Part shown: in pieces, positions 46,426 through 55,422 of the stretch
How the letters are laid out: every line of letters begins with the position of its first letter
How positions within the stretch are numbered: the stretch's first letter is position 1
Origin: Enterobacter cloacae
GTDB taxonomy: Bacteria > Pseudomonadota > Gammaproteobacteria > Enterobacterales > Enterobacteriaceae
Length of the DNA: 64,000 nt
Direction of reading: 5' to 3'
NCBI RefSeq assembly: GCF_011078175.1
Contig: NZ_JAALCJ010000003.1
Location: forward strand, 372,001 to 436,000
The notes under the pieces: generated by a model
What the model was told of the DNA's origin: nothing
Seen by the model: the letters and a program-made list of their open reading frames with translations, nothing else
Databases searched by the model: none
Made by a program: the position numbers and the translations under genes

Positions 46426-47682
46426 ATGAAAGAACATAAAGTCGTTATCACTGGCATGGGCCTGATGAGTGCCGGTGGCAAAAACGTAGCAGAAGCATGG
46501 GATAACATTTTACGGAAAAATCATTCTTTTTCGACTATCGCTCATAAACCTGAAAATGTGGCATCGACATTCTATTCTTTTATCGAAACCACCGATGATA
46601 TGTTTTCAAAACTTCCGAACAGCATCACTAATATTTTGTCAAAGCACGGAAAACTGGCGCTGGAAAGCTGCCGACAGGCTATCAGTCAGGCGTTTGGAGA
46701 AAATAACAGCCCTACAGAGCATTATCACCCTTTTGAATGCGGCGTTATTCTTGGAAGCGGCTGGGGACCTTTTGATGATATTAGCAAGTTAACGCTCAAA
46801 TATGATCAGATGGGTATTACACATCCGCGAAGTAATTTTATTACGATGCCAAGTTCTATGACAGCCGCGTGTGCGATCATGTATGGTCTGCAAGGATATC
46901 AAAATACAATTGCAGCAGCATGCGCTACCGGAAACATGGCGATTGGAGAAGCTTTCAACGCGATCAAAATGGGTCGTGCTAAGTTTATGGTGGCCGGAGG
47001 CGCGGAATCATTAACAAGTGAGCTTGGCATCTGGAGCATTGATGTTCTAAAAGCGCTTTCAAAGGAGAGCGAAGACCCCGCCCGTGCCTCTTGTCCTTTT
47101 AGCCTGGATCGTTCTGGATTTGTACTTGCAGAAGGCAGCGCGGTCATTTGCCTGGAAGAATATAACAGTGCCGTAAATCGGGGAGCCAATATTCTTGCAG
47201 AGATAACAGCATATGCCAGTTTTTCAGATGGCGATCATATTTCGCGGCCAGCGGAGGATGTGGCATGCAGAGTCGAAACCATTACAGAAGCATTGAAACT
47301 GGCGAAATTAGGTGCAAATGATATCGGCTATATCAATGCCCATGGTACGTCGACACCGCTGAATGACTTGTATGAGACCAAAGCACTAAAAAAAGCATTT
47401 GGAAAACAAGCTTATAACATTCCAGTATCAAGTACTAAATCCTATACAGGACATTTAATCGGGGCTGCGGGAAGTTATGAAACGATCGTCTGCGTTAAGG
47501 CGTTAAATGAGAATACCTTACCCTCCACGATTAACCTTAAAAACCCGGATCCCCAATGCGATCTTAATTATTTAGCTAAAGACCACTTATACAATGCAAA
47601 TGTAGATAACGTCATAAATCTCAGTTCTGGGTTTGGAGGGCACAATTCAGCATTAGTGATTACCCGGTACAAAAAGTCATGA
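46426..47682 (+). CDS. FabF-like beta-ketoacyl-ACP synthase
   Basis: The 418-residue protein is a full-length KAS-II-type condensing enzyme with an intact Cys-His-His triad: Cys166 (AAACATGNMAIG), His306 (INAHGTSTPLND) and His343 (TKSYTGHLIGAAGS). It should extend an acyl chain on an acyl carrier protein. It is first of a tightly coupled group: its stop overlaps the dehydratase start by 4 bp. It is too diverged and too AT-rich to be a copy of chromosomal fabF. Confidence 0.9.
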   Translation: MKEHKVVITGMGLMSAGGKNVAEAWDNILRKNHSFSTIAHKPENVASTFYSFIETTDDMFSKLPNSITNILSKHGKLALESCRQAISQAFGENNSPTEHYHPFECGVILGSGWGPFDDISKLTLKYDQMGITHPRSNFITMPSSMTAACAIMYGLQGYQNTIAAACATGNMAIGEAFNAIKMGRAKFMVAGGAESLTSELGIWSIDVLKALSKESEDPARASCPFSLDRSGFVLAEGSAVICLEEYNSAVNRGANILAEITAYASFSDGDHISRPAEDVACRVETITEALKLAKLGANDIGYINAHGTSTPLNDLYETKALKKAFGKQAYNIPVSSTKSYTGHLIGAAGSYETIVCVKALNENTLPSTINLKNPDPQCDLNYLAKDHLYNANVDNVINLSSGFGGHNSALVITRYKKS

Positions 47683-48452
47683 TCAAATTTGATTTCAATG
47701 ACATTTTAAAATGGTCAGAGATTACGGGTGATACTAATCCTGTTCACTATATAAAAACGACTGGGGGATACATATTACCAGGGATGCTCGTGATATGTCA
47801 CTTATTCACTCGATTGTTAAACGCCAAAATTACTGGGGAAGATGCCTTATCAGTCAACATTCGTTTTCACAAACAAACGTTTACTGATCGAAACTATCTC
47901 CTTAACAATAAAGATGAAACTTATGTACTAGAAGACCTAGACTCACAATGCTTTATAAGCATGAAAAGAACAGTAACGCAGAGAAAAAAAGATTTAAATT
48001 TAGGTAGCCAACTCGAATTAATTAATTTTAATAATAAAGAGAGAGAAGCATACAAATTACGATGCTCAAATAGGCTCCCATGGCTATCTAATAAAAACAT
48101 TTACATTATAAGCTTGAGCTTTTTCGCATTATTGAATTCTCGAACGTTCCTGCGGCAGAAGGGAAAGAAGTATACATCAGCAGAGGATTATTTTAATTCG
48201 TCCAATACTCTTGTGCTGGGACAAACCTATACCTTTACTAAAGAATTCATTATGGAGACGTTTAGGCCTACAGATATTTCAGTACTGATTAAAGACGACA
48301 TTTTAATACCAGTAGCTGCAAATAAATACATCCGACAAATCACATGTGACGTCGTACATGGCAATGAGGTGATTTTAAGTTATAGCACGACACTTCAAAT
48401 CTCTGAAGATATTAAGGATATTAGAAATGATTCTGAAAGAAGAAATATTTGA
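47679..48452 (+). CDS. MaoC-like (R)-hydratase/dehydratase
   Basis: The 257-residue protein begins with a MaoC-type hot-dog domain: the hydratase motif GDTNPVHY places Asp18 and His23 as the catalytic pair, followed by GGYILPGMLVICHLF. The second half (about 120-257) is a diverged second hot-dog-like region without the motif. It would dehydrate a 3-hydroxyacyl intermediate, or hydrate an enoyl one. It overlaps the ketosynthase by 4 bp and the ACP gene by 26 bp. Confidence 0.78.
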   Translation: MIKFDFNDILKWSEITGDTNPVHYIKTTGGYILPGMLVICHLFTRLLNAKITGEDALSVNIRFHKQTFTDRNYLLNNKDETYVLEDLDSQCFISMKRTVTQRKKDLNLGSQLELINFNNKEREAYKLRCSNRLPWLSNKNIYIISLSFFALLNSRTFLRQKGKKYTSAEDYFNSSNTLVLGQTYTFTKEFIMETFRPTDISVLIKDDILIPVAANKYIRQITCDVVHGNEVILSYSTTLQISEDIKDIRNDSERRNI

Positions 48453-48699
48453 AAAAACCAAAGTTAGAATTTTACTTATGAAAGATGTCAGCGGAGCAAG
48501 CATAGATATCGCTTGTCCTTTATCTACCCTAGGCTTTGATAGTTTAGATTACATAGAACTGCAAATCTTTGCACAGGAGGAGTATTCAGTAAAAATTCCA
48601 GATAGCTTTTTCACGCTTACCCGCAACGTTACGGTTGGTGATGTTGTTGAATATATTTATGAGACTAATAGTTTACTAACAAACAAGGAAACATTATGA
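48427..48699 (+). CDS. Acyl carrier protein
   Basis: The 90-residue protein has the ACP signature LGFDSLDYIELQ, with Ser39 as the phosphopantetheine attachment site, and the helical layout of a type II carrier (VKIPDSFFTLTRNVTVGDVVEYI). It overlaps its neighbours on both sides (26 bp and 4 bp), so it should be made in step with the dehydratase. A dedicated carrier implies a dedicated acyl chain. Confidence 0.88.
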   Translation: MILKEEIFEKTKVRILLMKDVSGASIDIACPLSTLGFDSLDYIELQIFAQEEYSVKIPDSFFTLTRNVTVGDVVEYIYETNSLLTNKETL

Positions 48700-49238
48700 A
48701 ATTATTATCTGTTGGCCATTTTAACGCACTTTTTAAGGATGCCGAAAAACCTGCATGGACTGGAAAACCTTGCTATTTCAGCAAAGGTTCTGAAATCGTT
48801 CCATTTATTATTGACGAGAATAAGTTGGTTGTAGAGTTTGTTATCCCGGAACATATTCTGGATCCACAGCAATCCCCAGTTTTCTTTGTAGGTGGAATCA
48901 ATGAGCATTTCTTAATGCCTCGCGATTACCGCTTGTTAAAAATTAACAAGGTAAATGATTCGGGTTTTATGGATATTATTCGAGATGATGATCTTCTCTT
49001 CTCTAAACCTGAAATGGCGCCATTATATATTTCATGCGTGCAGGAAGCGGTTTGCAAATTTGTCAAATCAACCCCTGGCGTTAACGCCTTTATCTTCGAA
49101 GGGAAAGGAAAACATAATCAACTGGTAAGAAATACATTAACCAAAGAGAATCATGATTTGTCAGACTATTTCGAAGTGAAGAATTCCACACAACTTTCTG
49201 ACGCTTACTCTTATTTTGAAATCATGCCAAAAAACTGA
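48696..49238 (+). CDS. Unrecognised 180-aa protein coupled to the ACP gene
   Basis: The start overlaps the ACP stop by 4 bp (ATGA). The protein is soluble, mixed alpha-beta, with no signal peptide or membrane helix. The middle (FVIPEHILDPQQSPVFFVGGINEHFLMPRDYR) and C-terminus (TPGVNAFIFEGKGKHNQLVR) show no motif I know. Coupling suggests it acts with the acyl module, perhaps as a transfer or release enzyme, or as a chaperone for the cargo. Function unknown. Confidence 0.7.
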   Translation: MKLLSVGHFNALFKDAEKPAWTGKPCYFSKGSEIVPFIIDENKLVVEFVIPEHILDPQQSPVFFVGGINEHFLMPRDYRLLKINKVNDSGFMDIIRDDDLLFSKPEMAPLYISCVQEAVCKFVKSTPGVNAFIFEGKGKHNQLVRNTLTKENHDLSDYFEVKNSTQLSDAYSYFEIMPKN

Positions 49239-49270
49239 ATAAACGAAGAATAATCCTGGAGAAATAAACT

Positions 49271-50407
49271 ATGTCTTTTACACAAGTACAAATTACACAT
49301 TTTAGTATTGAGTCCGTTTCCGAGCGTTTTTACGCTAACGGAAATCACCAATGTCACGTTCGCGTTCAGGTGATGAAGCAGGGTCTAAATGCACAGGGGC
49401 AATTTGTCCGTGTTCCACTAACACAGCGGGAGAGAGATTCTGTCGGCATTTCTCAGCTGTCTTCTTCGTTAGATAATAGTACGTTACTCATGCCAGTTGG
49501 TTGGGGATTTTCACGTACCCGTAACCAATATGATTTAGGTCTGGCCTCTCCTAATGCTTTCAGTCAAGAGAAAGCGTGGGTATCGGAAAAAACAAATTTT
49601 GAAGAGGAGCATTCTGAACTTCGCAAACAAGAGTTTCGTGATGAACCTTGCATTCCCTGTATGGAAGATAAGGTATCACAATTCATCGCAACGCCAGAGC
49701 CAACGAACGAAATGCCAGAAGCGTATAACAATGTTCCGGAAATCATCAATCTCTATGTAACTTCCGGCTCAACGGGTATGCAAGTTTTAATGGCAAAAGC
49801 ACAACTCGACGTCTCTGTTTTTGATGCGAATCATAATGAGACTACCCGTACCATCACAGTCACAACCAATATGTCCAGTGGCTCTAATGTTTTCAATAGT
49901 AGGGTTTCGCTCAATGCAATCACTCCTATTGCGATTCACCCCCAGAATTTATCTCTCTCGCAACAAACGATTCAGGATCGCCGTGAAGATGTGTCAAAGT
50001 GGGATGTAACTCATCAGCGAATTACACTTTTCCGGTGGACACTGCCCCATCGGCTTCGCATTCGAAACTATATCTCAGGAAATAATACACGACACTTCTT
50101 CGCGCTCGGAAATACCCAGGAAGATAATCGTTTTCTGACGCGAGGTCGTGTGTTCCAGAGCGGAACATCAGAAGTAAATGCGCGTGACTCGATGAGTGGT
50201 GGTTGCGTCTGGGATCATGCTTACCGAGTTGACGTTCCCGATACGCAAATTGTAGCAGAGGTACTGCATGTTACTGGATGTTCCTGGACCTCAACGCCCT
50301 CGACCGGAACACACAGTATCACCTTCCTTGATAATTTCGGTACGTGGCATCGTTTCCAGCTCGCACCGGAAGACGCAGGACGAACCTTATCTATTAATCT
50401 ATTTTAA
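49271..50407 (+). CDS. Unrecognised 378-aa protein preceding the RHS gene
   Basis: The protein has no signal peptide and is rich in predicted beta strands (TTRTITVTTNMSSGSNVFNS, THSITFLDNFGTWHRFQLAP). A CIPC pair and isolated cysteines in VTGCSW and GGCVW stand out. The Shine-Dalgarno (CTGGAG) and 32-bp gap place it in the same transcript as the ACP gene. It immediately precedes the RHS gene and may be its partner subunit, delivery adaptor or inhibitor. I do not recognise the family. Confidence 0.72.
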   Translation: MSFTQVQITHFSIESVSERFYANGNHQCHVRVQVMKQGLNAQGQFVRVPLTQRERDSVGISQLSSSLDNSTLLMPVGWGFSRTRNQYDLGLASPNAFSQEKAWVSEKTNFEEEHSELRKQEFRDEPCIPCMEDKVSQFIATPEPTNEMPEAYNNVPEIINLYVTSGSTGMQVLMAKAQLDVSVFDANHNETTRTITVTTNMSSGSNVFNSRVSLNAITPIAIHPQNLSLSQQTIQDRREDVSKWDVTHQRITLFRWTLPHRLRIRNYISGNNTRHFFALGNTQEDNRFLTRGRVFQSGTSEVNARDSMSGGCVWDHAYRVDVPDTQIVAEVLHVTGCSWTSTPSTGTHSITFLDNFGTWHRFQLAPEDAGRTLSINLF

Positions 50408-50435
50408 ACATCTTTATTAATTAAACTTGAAAAGA

Positions 50436-50461
50436 CATCGGCTTGCCAGGGTAAGCCGATG
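50436..50461 (+). other. Intercistronic hairpin before the RHS gene
   Basis: CATCGGCTT and AAGCCGATG form a perfect 9-bp stem around an 8-base loop, between the 378-aa gene and the RHS gene. It is followed by CATATTCTTT, not a solid T-run, so it may be a partial terminator or an mRNA-stability element. Confidence 0.5.
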
Positions 50462-50493
50462 CATATTCTTTAATTTATAAGAAAGGAATCATC

Positions 50494-53400
50494 ATGAGCT
50501 TGAAAGATATTCACTCAAATGCTTTTAACTTTTCTTCTTTCCTGTCATCGGGTGTGGACCCACGCACAGGCCAATATAACGCTGATTTAAATGTTATTTC
50601 ACTTTCACCAACCAATGAAGATGAAGCTACGTATCCGGTTTCACTCAGCTTTTCGACGTTCAACGCGTCTAATTTAGGTTTCGGAACGGGCTGGAAGATG
50701 TTACCAACCAGTCTGGATCTACGTCGACGTATTTTTACTAATAGCCAGGGCGAGCGTTATAAATGCCAAAATTTAATCATCGGTACGGAAGTCGTCTTTT
50801 TAGATAAAAAAATTAAGAATTTCCGTGTTCTTTATGTTAATAATAACACCGTGAGGGTGTATTATAAAAATGGCATTATAGAAACCTTACAACAGGTTAA
50901 CATTTCGAGTGGCATGTTTATTGTCACGTCAGTTGCCTTTCAAAATGGTGAAGTCTATGATTTTAGCTATCGTCATCTTATTGCCGGGCAACCTTGTCTG
51001 ACCGAGATTCATCGCCGACAATCAAATGTTCTCATGCTAAGGCTTTCTTATTCAGGCGTCAACTGTCACCTTATTCAGTACCCTGATGATAATGGGTCGA
51101 TGTTACAGATTAATCTGGTCCACCGTAATAATCTTCTTACCTCAATTAGCTTGCCTTATGCCCAGGGAGCCCAGGCTGTTGCCTCATTCACCTTAAGCTA
51201 TATTACTCTGCAAAATGAATTTCTCTGCATACAAGAGTTTAAAACGCCGGCCGGTGCCACTGAGGTTATTCAATATAATGCGACAGGCCTGCGTGTTACA
51301 ATGCAAGGTACACTTCCTTGCGTAACCACAACCTCACTTAACCCGGGGAATGGCCAGCCCTCAATTGTAAAATCCTGGCAATATAGTCAGAATACCAATT
51401 TCACCGGTTTCTCTTCCGGTCGTACCCATATCGACCCTGAGCAAGATAATCTCTATCTTGTCACCGGAAACTATTTCTATTCTTCAACTGAAACGCTTCT
51501 TTTGAACTCCGCTCCAGCGTCCTCTACAACACGACAGTTCAACAGATTCCATCTTTTGGTCAGTGAAGATACGGTTTGCGATGGTAAGAAAGTCTCTAAG
51601 CAGTATGTCTATAATGAACTGCCAGGACTGAACTATTATCAACAACCATTAAATCTGCCCTTACCCGCAGAGATAACGGTTACCTATCAAGACATGGCAA
51701 CGGGACGTTCTCGTCAAGAAAAGACGACGTATATCACCGATGATTGGGGCAACACGTTGAGTGTCACCCATCCAGATGGGATTCGTGAACGTAATGAATA
51801 CTATAGTGCCGCAGGACAGTCGGGACAATGCCCTGCTGACCCATTAGGATTCTCACGATTTATCCGTTCGTGCACAAAATCCCCTGCATATGGTCAGGCA
51901 AAAGCGAAGGTCACAAACTATTACTGGCATGACCTTCCTTCTATTCCCAATGATCTTAACTTTCGATACGTCTGTCTTTCTCGCGAAGAGATTAATGGAG
52001 AGTTAACGCGTCGCTATACCTATAATAATGCAATCAACACCACGACACACTCGCTTATTAGTAGAATTGACGTCATCAAAAGCAATATTACGACGATAAC
52101 CTCATTAAGCTATAAAATTTCGAATAGTACCCTTGAAGTGACGGAAACGACAATCGGCCATGACGGTTCGAAAAGTTCAAAAACCTCTAATACTTCCCGC
52201 TTTACCCAACATTTACTGGCGAGCACCGATGAAAATGGGGTATTAAGTAGCTATATTTATAATCCTGAAGGTAAACTCGCTGTAAAAAATATTACTGACA
52301 GCAGCACGAATACAAACAGGCATCAATATCGTTATACATACCCTACTGCCACCTCAACGACAACATGGCCTACCATGACTGAAACAGACTCAGGGGGTGT
52401 AAAACGGACTTATGAATATGACGGACTTGGCCGCGTATGTCGTATTCTGGAACAGGATGATGACGCGCCAAACAACGTATCTCATTATTCAGGAACAATG
52501 AGAGAAGTGCAAACGAGTACTTATAATGCACTTGGGCAACTTTCTTCTGAAACGGAGATTGATTGGCTTTGGGATTTGAATCCTGGAACGCCTCGCCGTT
52601 TGGCGACCCCTGTTCGAATTGTAAAAAACTATACTTATGATGGTTGGGGAAACCGTACCACCACACGCTACAATAATGGACGTGAAGAATTTGAGATTGA
52701 TGATCCTGTTACCAATACCACGCGTCAGGGGTTGACGGGGGAATCGGTCATTCTCACCCAGAAAAATGCATTTGATGAACCTGAAAGTATTTCACTGCTT
52801 AATACGAATAATACTGTTTACGCAACCTTAAAAAATAGCTATGATGGTTTTGGTCGCAAAATTACCGAAACAAATCATGTTGGCGCCGTCACGTCATTTG
52901 AATACGATAATTTTGATCGTCTCGTGCAAAAAACGTTACCTGAAGGGACGGTTCTTACTCAAACCTATGCCTCATTCAGCGATCAGAAAAATATTGCTTC
53001 GATCTCTATTCAAGGAAAAACGTATGCAACGGCGAAATACGACGGAATTTTGCGTAGTAATGAAGAGGTTTGTGGTGGACGTAAAACAACTTTTTCTTAC
53101 AACGGAGGCAAACAGTTCCCTGAAACTTTCTTAACCGCGGACAATAAAAACCACACTCGTAAATATGAATATCACCTCGGAAGGGTTGTTAATCATTCAG
53201 AGTCGGAATCGCTGCTCCAAAAATATCATTATGATAATAACACCGGTAAACTCTTAGGGGCCACTGAGGACTCACTGAGGAAATCGTTTAGTTATTTTCC
53301 TTCTGGTCTTGTGAGAGAAGAAAACACCACTGGCATCCAGTCTTTGACATCTAAAAATCAGTACCGATATTCTATGCGTGGTCGCCCACAAACGGTTCTG

Positions 53401-55227
53401 GACAGTAAAAACAAAGAACATCGATATGAGTATGATTCCTTTGGACGAATTATTCTGTCTATACAGGATCGCCAGGAGGTCACATTTGAATATGACAAAC
53501 AGAGCCGTGTAGTCACGATGACGACGGGTCAACGTGGTCAATCTTCAAATTTAGTCACCACAATCAGCTATGACTCATTTGGACGCGAAGTGCGCAGGAT
53601 ATTTAAAACATCCACCGCAACAACAACCCTTTCTCTGACATACACGCCTGAGGGGAAAATCAAAACACGTGAATTACGGGATAACCGCCTCATTCGGAAA
53701 GAAGAATTTGAGTATGACGTTAACTCGCGATTGAGTAATTATCGTTGTTCAGGAGTGGATCTTCCCGTCGATCATAAAGGACGCGCGCTCTCCGGGCAAC
53801 GTTTTACATACGATCGTTATGGCAACATTGCAACCATGGAAAGTATTCATGCTAACGTAACGACGTTAACTCAGTATGAATATGACAGTGTCGATCCTTG
53901 CCAGCTTATCGCTATCTCAGAAGGCAATCAAAGAATCGTGCTGCAATACGATCGTAAAGGAAACCTGACTCGTGATGAAAAGGGTCAACATCTTATTTAC
54001 GATGCAAAAAATCGCTTACGTGAGGTTAGAAGTCCAAATAATCAATTAATTTGTCGTTATCATTATGATTCGCAAGACATATTAATTGCTCAAGAAATGG
54101 CTAACACGGCCGGAATGAATCGCTATTATTATGCTGGTGAAAATACGCTTAATGCTGACATCAATGGTAAACAGTTAACCTGGATTAGCGATGGTTCTGG
54201 TCGTCGATATGGGCACAGCGAGCAAGACTCAAGTGGGGAAAAATACCATAGCTATGGGCTGATGTTAGACAATACTCCATGCCTGAGTCAGAGCGATAGT
54301 CAAACGACCCACCATGCCTATACGCCTTTCGGTTTCAGAAGCCTGCTTTCATCCTCTCCAGGCTTATCCGGTGCGCAGGTGGATCCCGTCACAGGCTGGT
54401 ACTTCCTGGGTAACGGGTATCGTGTCTTCAATCCAGTATTGATGCGTTTTCATAGCCCTGATAACTGGAGTCCTTTTGGCGAAGGGGGTATCAATCCTTA
54501 TATTTATGCTCTTAATGACCCCATTAATAATATTGACCCGAGTGGCCACTTAAGTACCGAAGCGATCATTGGTATTACGTTAAGTGCGATTGGATTATTG
54601 CTATCAATACTCTCTCTCGGTGCTGCGATCCCAGCTGTAGCCGCCAAATCTGCTGCTCTTGCCTCAATAGCGGTGAGTTCTAAGATGGGCGCGGTTTCTG
54701 CCGTCGGAAGCGTGGTTACGAACACTGCCTATCTCGCTTCGTCGGCGACATCCGAGTCGAATCCGCAGGCTTCCCATGTCCTCAGTATGATTGGCCTCGG
54801 AGCAACAATATTCACGTTTGGCGTTGGAGTGGCGAGTACAGTGAGTTCGGTGGTTAGCAATGTTCGACAAATTGCGCAACTTCCTGCTTCGACCCACGCT
54901 TATAGCCTGGGTAAGTTTACCAGTTCTATCAGCGGTAGTTCTCCCCTGGATATGTTTATGCTCGGGTCCGAAATGACTATGGGTGCGGCTTATATTGGCG
55001 TTTCGTTTGCTGCTGAGTTTGTCGATGAAGAGACCGCCTCCCAATTAGGCATCGCGGGCCTTGCCCTCACTGCCGGGGGGCTGGCCATGGGTGTAACGTC
55101 TATGTTCAGAACGGTTCTCAGAAGACATCAGATCTACGAACCTCGTGTTCAGGAAAATATTATTGGCTTACATACAAATGTACGTTCGACACAAAACGGG
55201 AGTGGGGTTATTTCAACGCGTCTGTAA
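50494..55227 (+). CDS. Giant RHS/YD-repeat protein with hydrophobic C-terminal tip
   Basis: The 1577-residue protein opens with a distinct N-terminal region (SNAFNFSSFLSSGVDPRTGQ, residues 8-27), continues through many YD repeats (YEYDGLGRV near 640, YEYDSFGRI near 975) and ends its shell with an RHS-associated core (about 1305-1352: LGNGYRVFNPVLMRFHSPD...NPYIYALNDPINNIDPSGH). RHS shells encapsulate a C-terminal payload released by self-cleavage near this DPxGx site. The 225-residue tip is alanine/glycine-rich with several membrane-like stretches and no catalytic motif I recognise. There is no PAAR or VgrG domain or secretion signal. No obvious immunity gene follows. Confidence 0.9.
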   Translation: MSLKDIHSNAFNFSSFLSSGVDPRTGQYNADLNVISLSPTNEDEATYPVSLSFSTFNASNLGFGTGWKMLPTSLDLRRRIFTNSQGERYKCQNLIIGTEVVFLDKKIKNFRVLYVNNNTVRVYYKNGIIETLQQVNISSGMFIVTSVAFQNGEVYDFSYRHLIAGQPCLTEIHRRQSNVLMLRLSYSGVNCHLIQYPDDNGSMLQINLVHRNNLLTSISLPYAQGAQAVASFTLSYITLQNEFLCIQEFKTPAGATEVIQYNATGLRVTMQGTLPCVTTTSLNPGNGQPSIVKSWQYSQNTNFTGFSSGRTHIDPEQDNLYLVTGNYFYSSTETLLLNSAPASSTTRQFNRFHLLVSEDTVCDGKKVSKQYVYNELPGLNYYQQPLNLPLPAEITVTYQDMATGRSRQEKTTYITDDWGNTLSVTHPDGIRERNEYYSAAGQSGQCPADPLGFSRFIRSCTKSPAYGQAKAKVTNYYWHDLPSIPNDLNFRYVCLSREEINGELTRRYTYNNAINTTTHSLISRIDVIKSNITTITSLSYKISNSTLEVTETTIGHDGSKSSKTSNTSRFTQHLLASTDENGVLSSYIYNPEGKLAVKNITDSSTNTNRHQYRYTYPTATSTTTWPTMTETDSGGVKRTYEYDGLGRVCRILEQDDDAPNNVSHYSGTMREVQTSTYNALGQLSSETEIDWLWDLNPGTPRRLATPVRIVKNYTYDGWGNRTTTRYNNGREEFEIDDPVTNTTRQGLTGESVILTQKNAFDEPESISLLNTNNTVYATLKNSYDGFGRKITETNHVGAVTSFEYDNFDRLVQKTLPEGTVLTQTYASFSDQKNIASISIQGKTYATAKYDGILRSNEEVCGGRKTTFSYNGGKQFPETFLTADNKNHTRKYEYHLGRVVNHSESESLLQKYHYDNNTGKLLGATEDSLRKSFSYFPSGLVREENTTGIQSLTSKNQYRYSMRGRPQTVLDSKNKEHRYEYDSFGRIILSIQDRQEVTFEYDKQSRVVTMTTGQRGQSSNLVTTISYDSFGREVRRIFKTSTATTTLSLTYTPEGKIKTRELRDNRLIRKEEFEYDVNSRLSNYRCSGVDLPVDHKGRALSGQRFTYDRYGNIATMESIHANVTTLTQYEYDSVDPCQLIAISEGNQRIVLQYDRKGNLTRDEKGQHLIYDAKNRLREVRSPNNQLICRYHYDSQDILIAQEMANTAGMNRYYYAGENTLNADINGKQLTWISDGSGRRYGHSEQDSSGEKYHSYGLMLDNTPCLSQSDSQTTHHAYTPFGFRSLLSSSPGLSGAQVDPVTGWYFLGNGYRVFNPVLMRFHSPDNWSPFGEGGINPYIYALNDPINNIDPSGHLSTEAIIGITLSAIGLLLSILSLGAAIPAVAAKSAALASIAVSSKMGAVSAVGSVVTNTAYLASSATSESNPQASHVLSMIGLGATIFTFGVGVASTVSSVVSNVRQIAQLPASTHAYSLGKFTSSISGSSPLDMFMLGSEMTMGAAYIGVSFAAEFVDEETASQLGIAGLALTAGGLAMGVTSMFRTVLRRHQIYEPRVQENIIGLHTNVRSTQNGSGVISTRL

Positions 55228-55258
55228 GGCTTTATACTTGAGATAAATGTCATCTCCA

Positions 55259-55294
55259 GACAGCTATGGCCCGAGAGCCATAGCTGTCTTTTTT
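55259..55294 (+). terminator. Strong terminator after the RHS gene
   Basis: GACAGCTATGGC and GCCATAGCTGTC form a perfect 12-bp stem around CCGAGA, followed by six T. It marks the right end of the island operon. Confidence 0.92.
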
Positions 55295-55422
55295 ATACCT
55301 GCATCCCTCCGACAACGGAGAGCGTCAACGCCATCCTGTAATTGTTACGAATTGGTTATTTTTTGTGGCATCCCCTTGGGTCATCTCTGATAATGAAGCA
55401 ATGACCCCCAAGGAGGCTTACC

